Below are positions 44,002 to 52,918 of a stretch of DNA of 64,000 nucleotides, piece by piece; the first letter of the stretch is position 1; every line of letters begins with the position of its first letter. The stretch covers positions 248,001-312,000 of the forward strand of contig NZ_QUBQ01000001.1 of the NCBI RefSeq assembly GCF_003388735.1, given 5' to 3'. The stretch is from Paenibacillus paeoniae. GTDB taxonomy: Bacteria > Bacillota > Bacilli > Paenibacillales > Paenibacillaceae. A program made the position numbers and the translations under genes. Below the pieces are notes generated by a model. The model worked only from the letters and a program-made list of their open reading frames with translations, did not search any database and had not been told where the DNA came from.

Positions 44002-44682
44002 TTATCCGTAGGAATGAATCGTTCCGGTAGGGCCGCCGAATGATAAGCTGGCAAGCCTGACGATATCCGGGGTGACAATCGACGGGTCTTTGCCAGTTGC
44101 ATGCATCTCGGTGCGAAGTGTTCCCGGGTTGTAGAGATTAACAAGAATGCCATGCTCATGTTCTTCGTCCGCAACGGTGCGGGTAAGGGATTCCAGGCCG
44201 GCTTTAGCTGCACTGTAAGCGACAAAACCCCCGGCGCCATTGCGCGACAGACTGGACGTAATATTGATAATGCGGCCATATCTCTGTTTTCGCATGGCAG
44301 GAAGCACTGCCTTGGTCAACAGGAAGGGACCGGTCAAGTTTGTGGCGATCTGATTCTGCCATTCCTCGGAGGTCAGCTCGAGTACGGAACCTTGCTCCAG
44401 TACCGCAGCATTGTTGAGCAGCACATCGATGCGTCCCCAATGCTGGAGGACGGCTTCCACCGAATCTGACACTTGTTGCTCGTCGGTAACGTCTGAACTA
44501 AGAACTAGCGCAGGCCTGCCGGTGCGCTGGGCCAACAACGCGGCTGTCTCTTCCAATTTGTCGATCCGTCTGCCCAGCAGCACGACGTTCGCCCCCGCAT
44601 CAGCGAAGGCGATCGCCGCCGCCCGGCCCAAGCCGCTGCCGGCTCCACTAATCATTGCGATGCGTCCTTCCAGTACTCCCAT
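44002..44682 (-). CDS. short-chain dehydrogenase/reductase (SDR)
   Basis: The 226-residue product has the nucleotide motif SGAGSGLGRAAA (Gly13-Arg20), the acidic/Arg-selective LLGRR after beta-2 suggesting NADP, NNAA at about 90-93, the catalytic Ser of ITSS and the YxxxK pair Tyr156/Lys160 in AYSAAKAG. It closely resembles 3-oxoacyl-ACP-reductase-like SDRs, but the substrate is unknown. The ATG at 44682 has GGAGG eight bases upstream; longer versions to 44832 are rejected. Confidence 0.88.
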   Translation of the reverse strand: MGVLEGRIAMISGAGSGLGRAAAIAFADAGANVVLLGRRIDKLEETAALLAQRTGRPALVLSSDVTDEQQVSDSVEAVLQHWGRIDVLLNNAAVLEQGSVLELTSEEWQNQIATNLTGPFLLTKAVLPAMRKQRYGRIINITSSLSRNGAGGFVAYSAAKAGLESLTRTVADEEHEHGILVNLYNPGTLRTEMHATGKDPSIVTPDIVRLASLSFGGPTGTIHSYG

Positions 44683-44804
44683 TTGCATTCCTCCATTCAC
44701 GAGGTGTCGTGAACTTATCTTATCAAAGGAGGCTTGGCATTGGAAGGGCCCCATGATCAGACTTTTTTTGGAAAAGCAGTAAGCTGCACTTATGACGGAT
44801 TCCA

Positions 44805-44850
44805 TAAAAAAAGAAGGTCCGCCTGTTCGCAAGAACCAGTGGAACCTTCT
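44805..44850 (-). terminator. terminator of the cupredoxin gene
   Basis: On the minus strand AGAAGGTTCC pairs with GGACCTTCT around a partly paired loop (GGTTC/GAACAG), followed by seven T residues. Confidence 0.85.
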
Positions 44851-44862
44851 ATCCTTATCAAG

Positions 44863-45258
44863 CTATTCGACGATGAGCTTCGCCTTCATCAAGCTGTGAC
44901 CTCCGCCGCAAGGAACGGAGCAAATCATATCATACGTGCCGGGAGCATCAAATTTGACGGCAACGGTTTCTCTGTTGCCAATGCTGTACTTGGTTTTCAA
45001 TATACGAACGCCATGCACGCCTCCAGCCGATTTAACCGTAAGATCGACGGTTTCACCTGCTTTGATCCGATATTCCTTCTGATCGAAATCCCAATTTTTA
45101 GCCGTGATGACTACTTCGGATTCGGAAGTCGAGCTTTCATTGCCGGATGCATTGCTGATTCCGCCCATCGTTTCCTTGCTGTTATCGGAGTTGGCGCCGC
45201 AAGCGGCAACAACCAACGCTAATGTAAGCACAGTTGCGAGTATAAGCCATTTTTTCAT
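44863..45258 (-). CDS. CuA-type cupredoxin lipoprotein (COX II-like domain)
   Basis: The 131-residue product has a lipoprotein signal peptide with lipobox VVAAC (Cys20), a Ser/Asn-rich linker (21-48) and a cupredoxin domain. The ligand set of a dinuclear CuA centre is present: His82 (GGVHGVRI), Cys113, Cys117, His121 and Met124 in CSVPCGGGHSLM. In cytochrome oxidase subunit II this centre accepts electrons from cytochrome c; here the domain stands alone on the outer face of the membrane, so electron transfer or copper delivery is inferred. The ATG at 45258 has AAGGGG nine bases upstream. Confidence 0.88.
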   Translation of the reverse strand: MKKWLILATVLTLALVVAACGANSDNSKETMGGISNASGNESSTSESEVVITAKNWDFDQKEYRIKAGETVDLTVKSAGGVHGVRILKTKYSIGNRETVAVKFDAPGTYDMICSVPCGGGHSLMKAKLIVE

Positions 45259-45356
45259 ATTCAAGTGCCCCTTCCAACGGATTGATCAGATCATATTTTT
45301 TGTATCTATCTCATTCTAACCTAAATAATGGGCCTTTAAAGCCACGGTCGTGACAA

Positions 45357-45371
45357 CACTTTGACAAAGTG
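45357..45371. promoter_or_regulatory. perfect palindrome upstream of the cupredoxin gene
   Basis: CACTTTGACAAAGTG is a perfect 7-1-7 palindrome 99 bases before the cupredoxin start. It could be an operator for that gene, though it is also just downstream of the opposite YvlD-like gene's terminator. Confidence 0.45.
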
Positions 45372-45411
45372 ATGAATTTGTTTTGAACAATCATCTTGTC
45401 GCATGCAAATA

Positions 45412-45444
45412 GCCCTCTGCTGTTCCGGATTGAACAGAGAGGGC
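45412..45444 (-). terminator. terminator of the YvlD-like gene
   Basis: GCCCTCTGCTGTTC (45412-45425) pairs with GAACAGAGAGGGC (45432-45444) with one bulge. On the minus strand it is followed by TATTTGC. Confidence 0.7.
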
Positions 45445-45468
45445 CATATGGCTGTAGTTGATTGCGTA

Positions 45469-45828
45469 TTAATCGTTATTCCGTCTGCCTGCTTCGTAAG
45501 GCGTGCTGACCGGAATGAACAGGTCGATAATCCCGATTACCAGTGCGGCCAGTATAGCTCCAAGCCAAGTCACAGTAACGCCGCCGACAACGAATTGGGC
45601 GATCCAGATGACTGCTGCGCTGGCCAAGAAGCCGACGATGCCGCGTCCGAACGGAGATACTCGTTTTCCGAAGATGCCTTCAATAATCCAGCCGAGTGCG
45701 GCGATAACCAGAGCCAGGAAGAACGCGCTCCAGAATCCGCCGACACTGAATTGCGGCACGATAAAGCCGACTACCATCAAGACCAACGCCGAGACGATAA
45801 AACGGACCACATGTCCAAGAAAGTTCAT
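45469..45828 (-). CDS. phage-holin-family / YvlD-like membrane protein
   Basis: The 119-residue product has four membrane helices and the PF04020-type pattern VVRFIVSALVLMVVGFIVPQ, then ALGWIIEGIFGKRVSPFGRG and VTVTWLGAILAALVIGIIDL. Despite the name, chromosomal members such as YvlD are not phage lysis proteins and are linked to envelope stress. The start follows CTCCTAATTAGGAGGAATTAGAT-like AGGAGG. It is divergent from mutS2. Confidence 0.85.
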   Translation of the reverse strand: MNFLGHVVRFIVSALVLMVVGFIVPQFSVGGFWSAFFLALVIAALGWIIEGIFGKRVSPFGRGIVGFLASAAVIWIAQFVVGGVTVTWLGAILAALVIGIIDLFIPVSTPYEAGRRNND

Positions 45829-45988
45829 ATCTAATTCCTCCTAATCAAATGTGTGGTGGAAGCTGCTGCAGTAGTCAATAATGGTTCTTGTGGGTTCAAT
45901 CTATATTGTTGCCAAGGCGGAAAGGAATATGTATGGTACGAATTAGTCTAAACCATCCTCTCCTCGTGCAACGGAATAAAGGTTCGGC

Positions 45989-45994
45989 TATAAT
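45989..45994 (+). promoter_or_regulatory. -10 element upstream of mutS2
   Basis: A perfect TATAAT is 26 bases before the mutS2 start codon. No good -35 is seen 17 bases upstream (CGTGCA), so the promoter is only partly supported. Confidence 0.4.
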
Positions 45995-46019
45995 ATAAGG
46001 GCGAGAGGAGTGTTAAAAG

Positions 46020-48386
46020 TTGGACGCCAAAATATTGACGACATTGGAATATCCGAAAATTTTAAATAGATTGACCGGACTTGCCAGCACGACGCTGGGC
46101 AAAGCGGTAACGGAGCAACTCCAGCCCGTGACGGAGCTGGAGGAAGTAAAGTTGCTGCTGCAGGCGACCGATGAGGCTTATGCGGCTGACCGTCTCAAGG
46201 GAAGCGCTCCGTTTGGAGGCGTCGCCGATATTAGCGCGCCGCTTCATCGCGCGCGGATCGGCGGCACACTCAATCCGGCGGAGCTGCTGGACATTGCGTC
46301 CACTTCACGCGGCGGGCGACGAGTCAAGAAGCATATTGAGACAATCCATGAGGAGCATCCGATTCCGATGCTTAGATCGGTGTCGGAAGGGATTAGCGAG
46401 CATAAGTCACTTGAAGACGCGATATTTGCATGTATTGACGAGCAGGCTGAAGTGCTTGACAGCGCGAGCTCAGAGCTTGGAGCCATTCGCCGGGAACTAC
46501 GTACGGGAGAGTCCCGTATCAGAGAGAAGCTGGAATCCATGATTCGTTCTTCTTCGGTGCAAAAAATGCTGCAGGACGCCATCATTACGCTGCGCAACGA
46601 TCGTTATGTCATTCCGGTCAAGCAAGAGTACCGCTCCAGCTTCGGAGGACTGGTACACGATCAGTCCGGTTCCGGCGCAACCTTGTTCATCGAGCCGGAG
46701 GCGATTGTTGCCATGAACAACCGCCTTAGAGAGATGAAGGCTGCGGAGCAGCGGGAAATTGAAAAGATCTTGCAGAAGCTGACGGCGCATGCTGCAGAGT
46801 ATGTAGAGGATCTGCTGGTGAATCTCGATCTGCTGGGGCAGCTCGACTTCGCTTTTGCCAAGGCACGGCTTGCCCATGAGATGAAGGCGACGCAGCCGCG
46901 CATGAATGACCGCGGCTTCTTGAAGCTGAAGCGGGGACGCCATCCGCTTATTGACCGGCACAAAGTGGTTCCGCTTGATGTGGAGCTGGGCAATCAATTC
47001 ACCGCCATTATAGTGACGGGACCGAATACAGGGGGCAAAACCGTCTCCCTCAAGACGATTGGCTTGCTTAGCTTAATGGCGATGTCCGGCTTGTTTGTCC
47101 CGGCAGAAGAGGGCAGCCAGCTATGTGTATTTGATGCGATCTATGCAGATATCGGAGACGAGCAAAGCATTGAGCAGAGTCTCAGTACCTTTTCCAGCCA
47201 TTTGACCAATATCATTCGCATTCTAAAAGCGATGACGTCGAAGAGCTTGGTGCTGCTTGATGAACTAGGTGCGGGTACGGACCCGGCAGAGGGCTCCGCG
47301 CTTGCAATTGCGATACTGGAGCATATCCATGCATTGGGCAGCCGTATCGTGGCTACGACGCATTACAGTGAGCTGAAGGCATATGCCTATAATCGAAAGG
47401 GCGTTATTAACGCCAGCATGGAGTTTGATATCGCGTCGCTCAGCCCGACTTATCGTCTGCTTGTTGGCGTGCCGGGCCGAAGCAATGCATTCGCGATTGC
47501 CGAGCGTCTGGGTCTGCAGCGCTCCATTATCGATCATGCCCGTGGCGAGGTAAGCGAGGAGGATCTTCGTGTCGAGAACATGATAGCCTCGCTGGAGGAG
47601 AACCGTCTTAGCGCCGAATCCGAGCGTCAGTCTGCGGAATCGCTTCGTATGCAGCTGGAGAAGCTTCGTTCGAAGCAGGAGGAAGAGCGTCAGCGGTTCG
47701 AGGACCAGAAGGAGAAGCTGCTTTTGAAAGCCAAGGATGAGGCGCGGGAAGCCGTTGCCAAAGCGAAGCGGGAAGCTGAGGAGATCATTGCCGAGCTTCG
47801 CAAGCTGGCAATGGAAGAAGGTGCCTCCGTCAAGGAGCATAAGCTCATCGAAGCGCGTCGCAAGCTGGATGATGCGATGCCGGAGCAGCAAAGCGCGAAG
47901 CGCAAGGGCGGCTCGCAAGGCGGCAAGCCGCAGAAGATCGAAGCTGGCGACGAAGTAATGGTCTACAGCCTGAATCAGAAGGGGCTGATTGTCGATATAC
48001 AGGGTACGGACGCTACCGTTCAGCTTGGGATTATGAAGATGAAGGTGTCCTTGGATGATATGGAGCTGGTCAAAACAAAGGCTCCAGAAAAGGCTTCACA
48101 GCCAAGAGCGGCTGCAAGCCTGACTAGGACCAGGGACGACAGCGTACGCATGGAGCTGGATTTGCGAGGCGAGAATCTGGAGGAAGCCATTATGGAAGTA
48201 GACCGATTCCTCGATGAATCCTTCCTTTCTGGCTTTGGTCAGGTGTATATTATACATGGGAAAGGCACGGGCGTGCTGCGAACAGGCATTCAGCAATATT
48301 TGCGCAGACACTCGCATGTGAAGAGCTTCCGTAACGGCAATTACGGCGAGGGCGGCATTGGCGTTACCGTAGCGGAATTGAAATAG
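46020..48386 (+). CDS. mutS2: endonuclease MutS2 (ribosome-rescue / recombination factor)
   Basis: MutS2 is a MutS-like ATPase with an Smr nuclease domain; it limits recombination and in B. subtilis acts on collided ribosomes. The 788-residue product has a lever/clamp region, the ATPase with Walker A TGPNTGGKT (333-341), LDELGAGTDPAEGSALA and TTHYSELKAYAY, a long coiled coil (about 515-620) and a C-terminal Smr domain (about 712-788, LDLRGENLEEAIMEVDRFLD and HGKGTGVLR). The start is TTG at 46020, nine bases after AGAGGAG. Confidence 0.96.
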   Translation: MDAKILTTLEYPKILNRLTGLASTTLGKAVTEQLQPVTELEEVKLLLQATDEAYAADRLKGSAPFGGVADISAPLHRARIGGTLNPAELLDIASTSRGGRRVKKHIETIHEEHPIPMLRSVSEGISEHKSLEDAIFACIDEQAEVLDSASSELGAIRRELRTGESRIREKLESMIRSSSVQKMLQDAIITLRNDRYVIPVKQEYRSSFGGLVHDQSGSGATLFIEPEAIVAMNNRLREMKAAEQREIEKILQKLTAHAAEYVEDLLVNLDLLGQLDFAFAKARLAHEMKATQPRMNDRGFLKLKRGRHPLIDRHKVVPLDVELGNQFTAIIVTGPNTGGKTVSLKTIGLLSLMAMSGLFVPAEEGSQLCVFDAIYADIGDEQSIEQSLSTFSSHLTNIIRILKAMTSKSLVLLDELGAGTDPAEGSALAIAILEHIHALGSRIVATTHYSELKAYAYNRKGVINASMEFDIASLSPTYRLLVGVPGRSNAFAIAERLGLQRSIIDHARGEVSEEDLRVENMIASLEENRLSAESERQSAESLRMQLEKLRSKQEEERQRFEDQKEKLLLKAKDEAREAVAKAKREAEEIIAELRKLAMEEGASVKEHKLIEARRKLDDAMPEQQSAKRKGGSQGGKPQKIEAGDEVMVYSLNQKGLIVDIQGTDATVQLGIMKMKVSLDDMELVKTKAPEKASQPRAAASLTRTRDDSVRMELDLRGENLEEAIMEVDRFLDESFLSGFGQVYIIHGKGTGVLRTGIQQYLRRHSHVKSFRNGNYGEGGIGVTVAELK

Positions 48387-48398
48387 GGGGGAACGTTC

Positions 48399-48821
48399 AT
48401 GGGGACGGAGATCGATAAGCTTCTTGACAACCCATACGCAGCGACACTGGCGTTTGTATCAGTTACCGTGTTGTCGCTTATCGTGTTTTTATCTTGTTTT
48501 GAGCTGGTGACCAAGTATAAGTGCTGGGGCGAGATCAAAAAAGGGAACATGGCGGTTGCTATGGCTACCGGCGGAAAAATATTCGGGATATGCAATATTT
48601 TCAGATTCTCGATCGAGTCCAATGATTCCATTTATCATTCCCTGTTATGGGGCGCATTTGGTTTTATCATTTTGCTGGTTGCCTACTTTTTATTTGAGTT
48701 TTTGACGCCTGTATTTCGTATTGACGAGGAAATTGAGAAGGACAACCGAGCGGTCGGCTTTATCGCTATGATTATTTCTGTATCCCTTTCCTATGTCATT
48801 GGAGCGACGATTATCGTGTAG
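48399..48821 (+). CDS. DUF350 family membrane protein
   Basis: The 140-residue product has four membrane helices and the DUF350 pattern: VTVLSLIVFLSCFELVTKYK, then NMAVAMATGGKIFGI, and AIEKDNRAVGFIAM-like DNRAVGFIAMIISVSLSYVIG. The family has no firm function and often sits in small membrane-stress operons. The start follows GGGGGGAACGTTC, 12 bases after mutS2, so it is probably co-transcribed. Confidence 0.85.
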   Translation: MGTEIDKLLDNPYAATLAFVSVTVLSLIVFLSCFELVTKYKCWGEIKKGNMAVAMATGGKIFGICNIFRFSIESNDSIYHSLLWGAFGFIILLVAYFLFEFLTPVFRIDEEIEKDNRAVGFIAMIISVSLSYVIGATIIV

Positions 48822-48838
48822 AGCTGGAGGCCTTAAGC

Positions 48839-48919
48839 ATGAAGTATTTGTGGATTACTCTGCTGGTTGTGTCGATTTTATTTTTTGTCGTGGGCATTAT
48901 TTATTGGATCAACATTTAG
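48839..48919 (+). CDS. 26-residue single-span membrane peptide
   Basis: The ORF encodes MKYLWITLLVVSILFFVVG followed by IIYWINI, a single hydrophobic helix with one positive N-terminal residue. It has an excellent ribosome binding site (GGAGG at 48826-48830, eight bases before the ATG) and sits 17 bases after the DUF350 gene and 15 bases before the zinc-ribbon gene, all in the same direction. It is likely a real micro-protein of this operon; its function is unknown. Confidence 0.65.
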   Translation: MKYLWITLLVVSILFFVVGIIYWINI

Positions 48920-48934
48920 AGAGGATGTACGTTT

Positions 48935-49471
48935 ATGCAAGAGAAAGAAGCGCAAGGCCAGGTGTGCCAATGGTGCCTGTCGGAAATTATTTGGGATGAA
49001 GAGGTTGGTCCAGAGACGCATTGTCCGCATTGTGACAGTGAACTGGGCGGGTATCGTTCTGTACAGGTTGGACTGGATCCGAATGGTGAACGCGAGGAGA
49101 ACGACGACGCAGAAGAAGAGTGGCAGGAAGAAGAGGAAGGACCGGATACAAGCTGGATGAATGACGAGAACGGCTTCCGCGGCGGCAATCGCAGCATGCT
49201 GGCAGCGGAAGGCGCCATTCAGCGTATTATCGGCGAACAGCTGGAAGCGCCGGAATGTCCGGCATGCAGGGAGTATATGATGGAGACTGGCACACAGAAG
49301 ATCGGCGGTGACAACTACCGGCCGAATGAACCGCAAGCGATCGGCATATCGGTATTGCCTAATCCCTATACGGTTCATCTCTATGTATGCCCATCGTGCT
49401 ACCATACAGCATCCTTCCTCAGTCTAAGCGACCGGGAAGAGATGGTGAACCGTCTGGAGGCCCATTCTTAA
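48935..49471 (+). CDS. zinc-ribbon hypothetical protein
   Basis: The 178-residue product has two CxxC pairs near each end: Cys11/14 (CQWC) and Cys30/33 (CPHC), then Cys108/111 (CPAC) and Cys152/155 (CPSC), giving two likely zinc ribbons. A very acidic stretch (about 53-72, rich in Glu and Asp) separates them. No catalytic motif is seen. The start has AGAGAGGATGTACGTTT. It follows the 26-residue peptide gene closely. Confidence 0.78.
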   Translation: MQEKEAQGQVCQWCLSEIIWDEEVGPETHCPHCDSELGGYRSVQVGLDPNGEREENDDAEEEWQEEEEGPDTSWMNDENGFRGGNRSMLAAEGAIQRIIGEQLEAPECPACREYMMETGTQKIGGDNYRPNEPQAIGISVLPNPYTVHLYVCPSCYHTASFLSLSDREEMVNRLEAHS

Positions 49472-49570
49472 ACAATTGCCAATATTGGACGGGCATGGGA
49501 CTTGTCCCTTCAGGGTATGTTACAAAACGAATTTCTAAGCGCGGAGTATCCGTGTCCGGGGGGAATCGTT

Positions 49571-50794
49571 TTGGCGAAAACACTGGAGAGACAAGCTGTC
49601 CTTCTCCTTGTCGTACAGGCGTTGTATGGAATATCAACGGCCTTGTCCGGCACGTTCGTACCCGTCTATCTATGGAAGTCAAGCGGGTCTTATCTCGTGA
49701 TCGGCTGGTTTACATTTGCTCAGTATGCGCTTGGCGGACTTGTCTTCTGGCTGGCGGGCAAGTGGGTGAAGGAGTATAACAAAATGCATAGCCTTCGGAC
49801 TGGCATTGCGTTGTCCGGCCTCTTTTATTGTGTAGTGCTGTTTCTGGGCGAGGGCGCCAAGAACTGGGCGGTCCCGCTTGGTATCCTTAGCGGCATTGCG
49901 ATGGGATTGTTCTGGCTTGCCTTTAATGTCGTGTACTTCGAAGTAACAGACCCTGACACAAGGGATCGCTACAATGGCTGGGCAGGGCTGTTAGGCTCTG
50001 CAGCCGGTATTCTGGCCCCTTGGATATCGGGACTTATTATTACGTCCATGAAAGGCGAACAAGGATACAGGATTATCTTCATGCTATCGCTTGCGATATT
50101 CGCTATAGGGGTGGTACTTAGCTTCTGGCTCAAAAAACGGCACGGAGAAGGAAGCTACCAATGGACGCTTGGCTTTAAGCAACTGGCGGAGCGAGGCAAC
50201 CCATGGCGCCGGCTATTCCCGGCGATCGCGGCTCAAGGCGTCAGGGAAGGCGTCTTTATGTTCCTTGTCGGACTTACTGTCTACGTGGCTACGCGTACGG
50301 AGAGCAAGCTCGGCCTGTATTCACTGATTACGTCGCTAGTCGCTCTAATCAGCTTCGGTGTGGCGGGCAAATGGATGAGCAAGCTGCGATTGACATGGTC
50401 GATGCTGGCAGGAGTCGTTATGATTGCTGCCGTCATTTTGCCGTTATTCTGGGAAGTATCGTATTCTACTTTGTTGTTATTCGGTATCGGCACATCGCTT
50501 TTTCTTCCTCTTTATATGATCCCGATGACAACCAAGGTATTCGATGTCATCGGTCGCGATCAGGAGAGCGCTGCCCACCGCGAAGAGTTTATTGTATTGC
50601 GGGAGATGGCGCTGACAGCGGGCCGATTATTGGGGTTGACTGCCTATTTGATTGTAATGTCCACTCATCATTCTCCAAAAACGATGACTTGGCTCATGCT
50701 CGCAGTCGGCTTGGCGCCAATAGCGGGATGGTGGTGGATGAAGCCTTTTTTACATCAAAGAGTAGCTCGGCGGCAACGGCCGCAGACAGAATAG
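49571..50794 (+). CDS. major facilitator superfamily transporter
   Basis: The product (about 407 residues) has twelve hydrophobic segments and an MFS organisation, with motif-A-like GGLVFWLAGKWVKEYNKMHS after helix 2 and a central basic loop (FWLKKRHGEGSYQW). The substrate is unknown. TTG 49571 is chosen because GGGGGG lies eight bases upstream; a more distal TTG at 49502 has no ribosome binding site and would add a non-membrane extension. Confidence 0.83.
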   Translation: MAKTLERQAVLLLVVQALYGISTALSGTFVPVYLWKSSGSYLVIGWFTFAQYALGGLVFWLAGKWVKEYNKMHSLRTGIALSGLFYCVVLFLGEGAKNWAVPLGILSGIAMGLFWLAFNVVYFEVTDPDTRDRYNGWAGLLGSAAGILAPWISGLIITSMKGEQGYRIIFMLSLAIFAIGVVLSFWLKKRHGEGSYQWTLGFKQLAERGNPWRRLFPAIAAQGVREGVFMFLVGLTVYVATRTESKLGLYSLITSLVALISFGVAGKWMSKLRLTWSMLAGVVMIAAVILPLFWEVSYSTLLLFGIGTSLFLPLYMIPMTTKVFDVIGRDQESAAHREEFIVLREMALTAGRLLGLTAYLIVMSTHHSPKTMTWLMLAVGLAPIAGWWWMKPFLHQRVARRQRPQTE

Positions 50795-50820
50795 AGGGAT
50801 GAACGGAGGCAGGATTCATT

Positions 50821-51738
50821 TTGGCTAGAGCAGTATCTGACGTGACTCAATTGATTGGCCATACGCCGATCGTGCAACTAAACCGGATGGCGGAAGAAGG
50901 AAGCGCCGATGTGTGCGTGAAGCTGGAGCGCTTCAATCCTAGCGGCAGCGTGAAGGATCGGGCCGCCATCTCGCTCATTCAGACAGCAGAGCAACAGGGG
51001 CTGATAAAGCCTGGCGATACGATAATCGAGCCTACTAGCGGCAATACAGGCATCGGGCTTGCCATGACGGCAGCTGCCAAGGGCTATAAGGTCATTCTGA
51101 TCATGCCGGACAATATGTCGGCTGAGCGAATCAAGCTTCTGAAGGCATATGGCGCAGGAGTTGTGCTGACACCCGCTGCAGAACGGATGCCGGGCGCAAT
51201 TCGCAAGGCGGAGGAGCTTCGCGCAGGCATTCCCGGCAGCTTTATTCCGAACCAATTCGACAACCGGGCCAATCCGGACATCCATCGTTCAACGACGGCT
51301 CTGGAAATCATGGATCAGTCCGATGGGCGTCTGGACGCCTTTGTCGCTACCGCCGGTACTGGCGGTACGATTACAGGAACTGGCGAGACGCTCAAAGCGT
51401 TGATTCCGGGCCTGTACGTAGCGGTTGTAGAACCGAAGGGTTCTCCTGTATTGTCCGGCGGTCAGCCAGGTCCGCATAAGCTGGTAGGCACCAGCCCCGG
51501 CTTCGTGCCGGCTATCCTGAACGTATCCGTCTATGACGAGATCATTCAGGTATCGGACGAGGATGCCTTGAATACCATGCGTGATCTCGCCAGATTGGAA
51601 GGCATTCTGGTCGGTCCTTCCTCCGGAGCTTCTGTCTGGGCGGCGATGCAGATCGCCAAGCGGCTGGGCAGGGGCAAGCGTGTTATTTGCATCGCGCCTG
51701 ATACCGGCGAGCGTTATTTGAGTATGGATATATTCTAA
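50821..51738 (+). CDS. cysK: cysteine synthase (O-acetylserine sulfhydrylase)
   Basis: The PLP enzyme makes cysteine from O-acetylserine and sulfide. The 305-residue product has IGHTPIVQLNRM, the PLP Lys45 in NPSGSVKDRAAISLI, the substrate loop EPTSGNTGIGLAM, the PLP phosphate loop ATAGTGGTITGTGE, and VGPSSGASVWAAMQIAKR. The start is TTG with CGGAGG eleven bases upstream. Length and motifs fit CysK; a cystathionine beta-synthase or CysM-like role is less likely. Confidence 0.92.
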   Translation: MARAVSDVTQLIGHTPIVQLNRMAEEGSADVCVKLERFNPSGSVKDRAAISLIQTAEQQGLIKPGDTIIEPTSGNTGIGLAMTAAAKGYKVILIMPDNMSAERIKLLKAYGAGVVLTPAAERMPGAIRKAEELRAGIPGSFIPNQFDNRANPDIHRSTTALEIMDQSDGRLDAFVATAGTGGTITGTGETLKALIPGLYVAVVEPKGSPVLSGGQPGPHKLVGTSPGFVPAILNVSVYDEIIQVSDEDALNTMRDLARLEGILVGPSSGASVWAAMQIAKRLGRGKRVICIAPDTGERYLSMDIF

Positions 51739-51832
51739 TTCCCCGTTAACCTCAAGCTATCATTTTTTACCTCTTTTATGCATTTTGGCATTCGCTTCTG
51801 GGCAACCTTTTGGTTGTGAGGAAGTGAATGCC

Positions 51833-52918
51833 ATGAATGTCAAACCCTTCGGAATTATCCCGTCTATCGCCATATTGGTCTTATCGGTTGGCCTCGTCAA
51901 CCATGTCCTGATTGTCCCCATTTTGCTGACTGTTGCAAAACGCGACGCTTGGATGGCCGTTTTTCTAGCATTTATCGTTATATTGCCCTGGACCGCTATT
52001 CCTTTTTTCAACTTGCTTAAAAAACTGAGTCACCAGAGGTTCGATAAATGGTTGAAGGACCGGGTACATCCAGTCCTCGCATGGATGATTATCGGTTATT
52101 TTCTCATTGTGACGTTTCTGATCGCCTCCGAGACTTTGATCGTAACGTCTTCATGGACGGGAACGACCTATCTGCCCAATACGCCTACGTACGTTGTTGC
52201 ATCTGTCTTTCTTGCCCTCTGTCTCTACGCTTCCTGTATGGGTCTTAGAACAATCGCCTTCATGAGCTGTCTGCTTGTGCCCATGGTTGTATTGCTCGGC
52301 GACTTCGTTATGTCCATCAACTTGCCGCATAAGGATTACCGCTATTTGCTGCCCATGCTGGAGTACGGTTTTTCGCCAGTTGCAAGAGCTTCTATTCACT
52401 GTCTGACTGCATTCAGCGAGCTGTTTATGCTTTTGTTTATCCAGCATCATTTGAAGAAGAGCTATAAACGTTGGCATCTGATCCTTCTTGTCTTGTTTCT
52501 GGGCTTGCTTGCCGTAGGTCCTTTGACAGGCGCTATTGCCGAATTCGGACCGGATGAGGCTGAGAAGATGAGATATCCGGCGTTTTCACAATGGAGGCTG
52601 GTTTCGATTGGCCGTTATTTTGAGCATGTCGATTTTTTCGCTATCTTCCAGTGGCTCTCCGGCGCGCTTATTCGGATTTCCTTGTCCATCTATCTTCTAT
52701 TGGAGTTTAACCCGCTTAGCCGATCGAAATATAGATGGATCGCTCCTGTGGTGATTGGCGTCTTATTATGTGGTATGGCCGTCTACTGGACGAACCATAT
52801 GATACAGTACCGGCTAATGATTGCGTGGGGATTTCGCTATTTCGGCGTGGTAACGATGAGTCTGATTATCATCGTCTATGCCATTAGCTTTATGAAGAAA
52901 CGGCAGGTGAGATCATGA
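51833..52918 (+). CDS. GerB-family spore germination permease
   Basis: GerB subunits are amino-acid-permease-like proteins of the spore inner membrane that bind germinants with GerA and GerC. The 361-residue product has about ten membrane helices, beginning IIPSIAILVLSVGLVNHVLI, and the GerAB features WLKDRVHPVLAWMIIGYFLI and the paired late helices. The ATG at 51833 has GAGGAAGTG upstream. It is the first gene of a gerB-gerA-gerC operon and overlaps gerA by four bases. Confidence 0.9.
   Translation: MNVKPFGIIPSIAILVLSVGLVNHVLIVPILLTVAKRDAWMAVFLAFIVILPWTAIPFFNLLKKLSHQRFDKWLKDRVHPVLAWMIIGYFLIVTFLIASETLIVTSSWTGTTYLPNTPTYVVASVFLALCLYASCMGLRTIAFMSCLLVPMVVLLGDFVMSINLPHKDYRYLLPMLEYGFSPVARASIHCLTAFSELFMLLFIQHHLKKSYKRWHLILLVLFLGLLAVGPLTGAIAEFGPDEAEKMRYPAFSQWRLVSIGRYFEHVDFFAIFQWLSGALIRISLSIYLLLEFNPLSRSKYRWIAPVVIGVLLCGMAVYWTNHMIQYRLMIAWGFRYFGVVTMSLIIIVYAISFMKKRQVRS

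Noticed and set aside
45469..45828. Phage remnant, based on the holin family name
   Set aside because: The protein is YvlD-like and chromosomal members of this family are common. No other phage gene is near.
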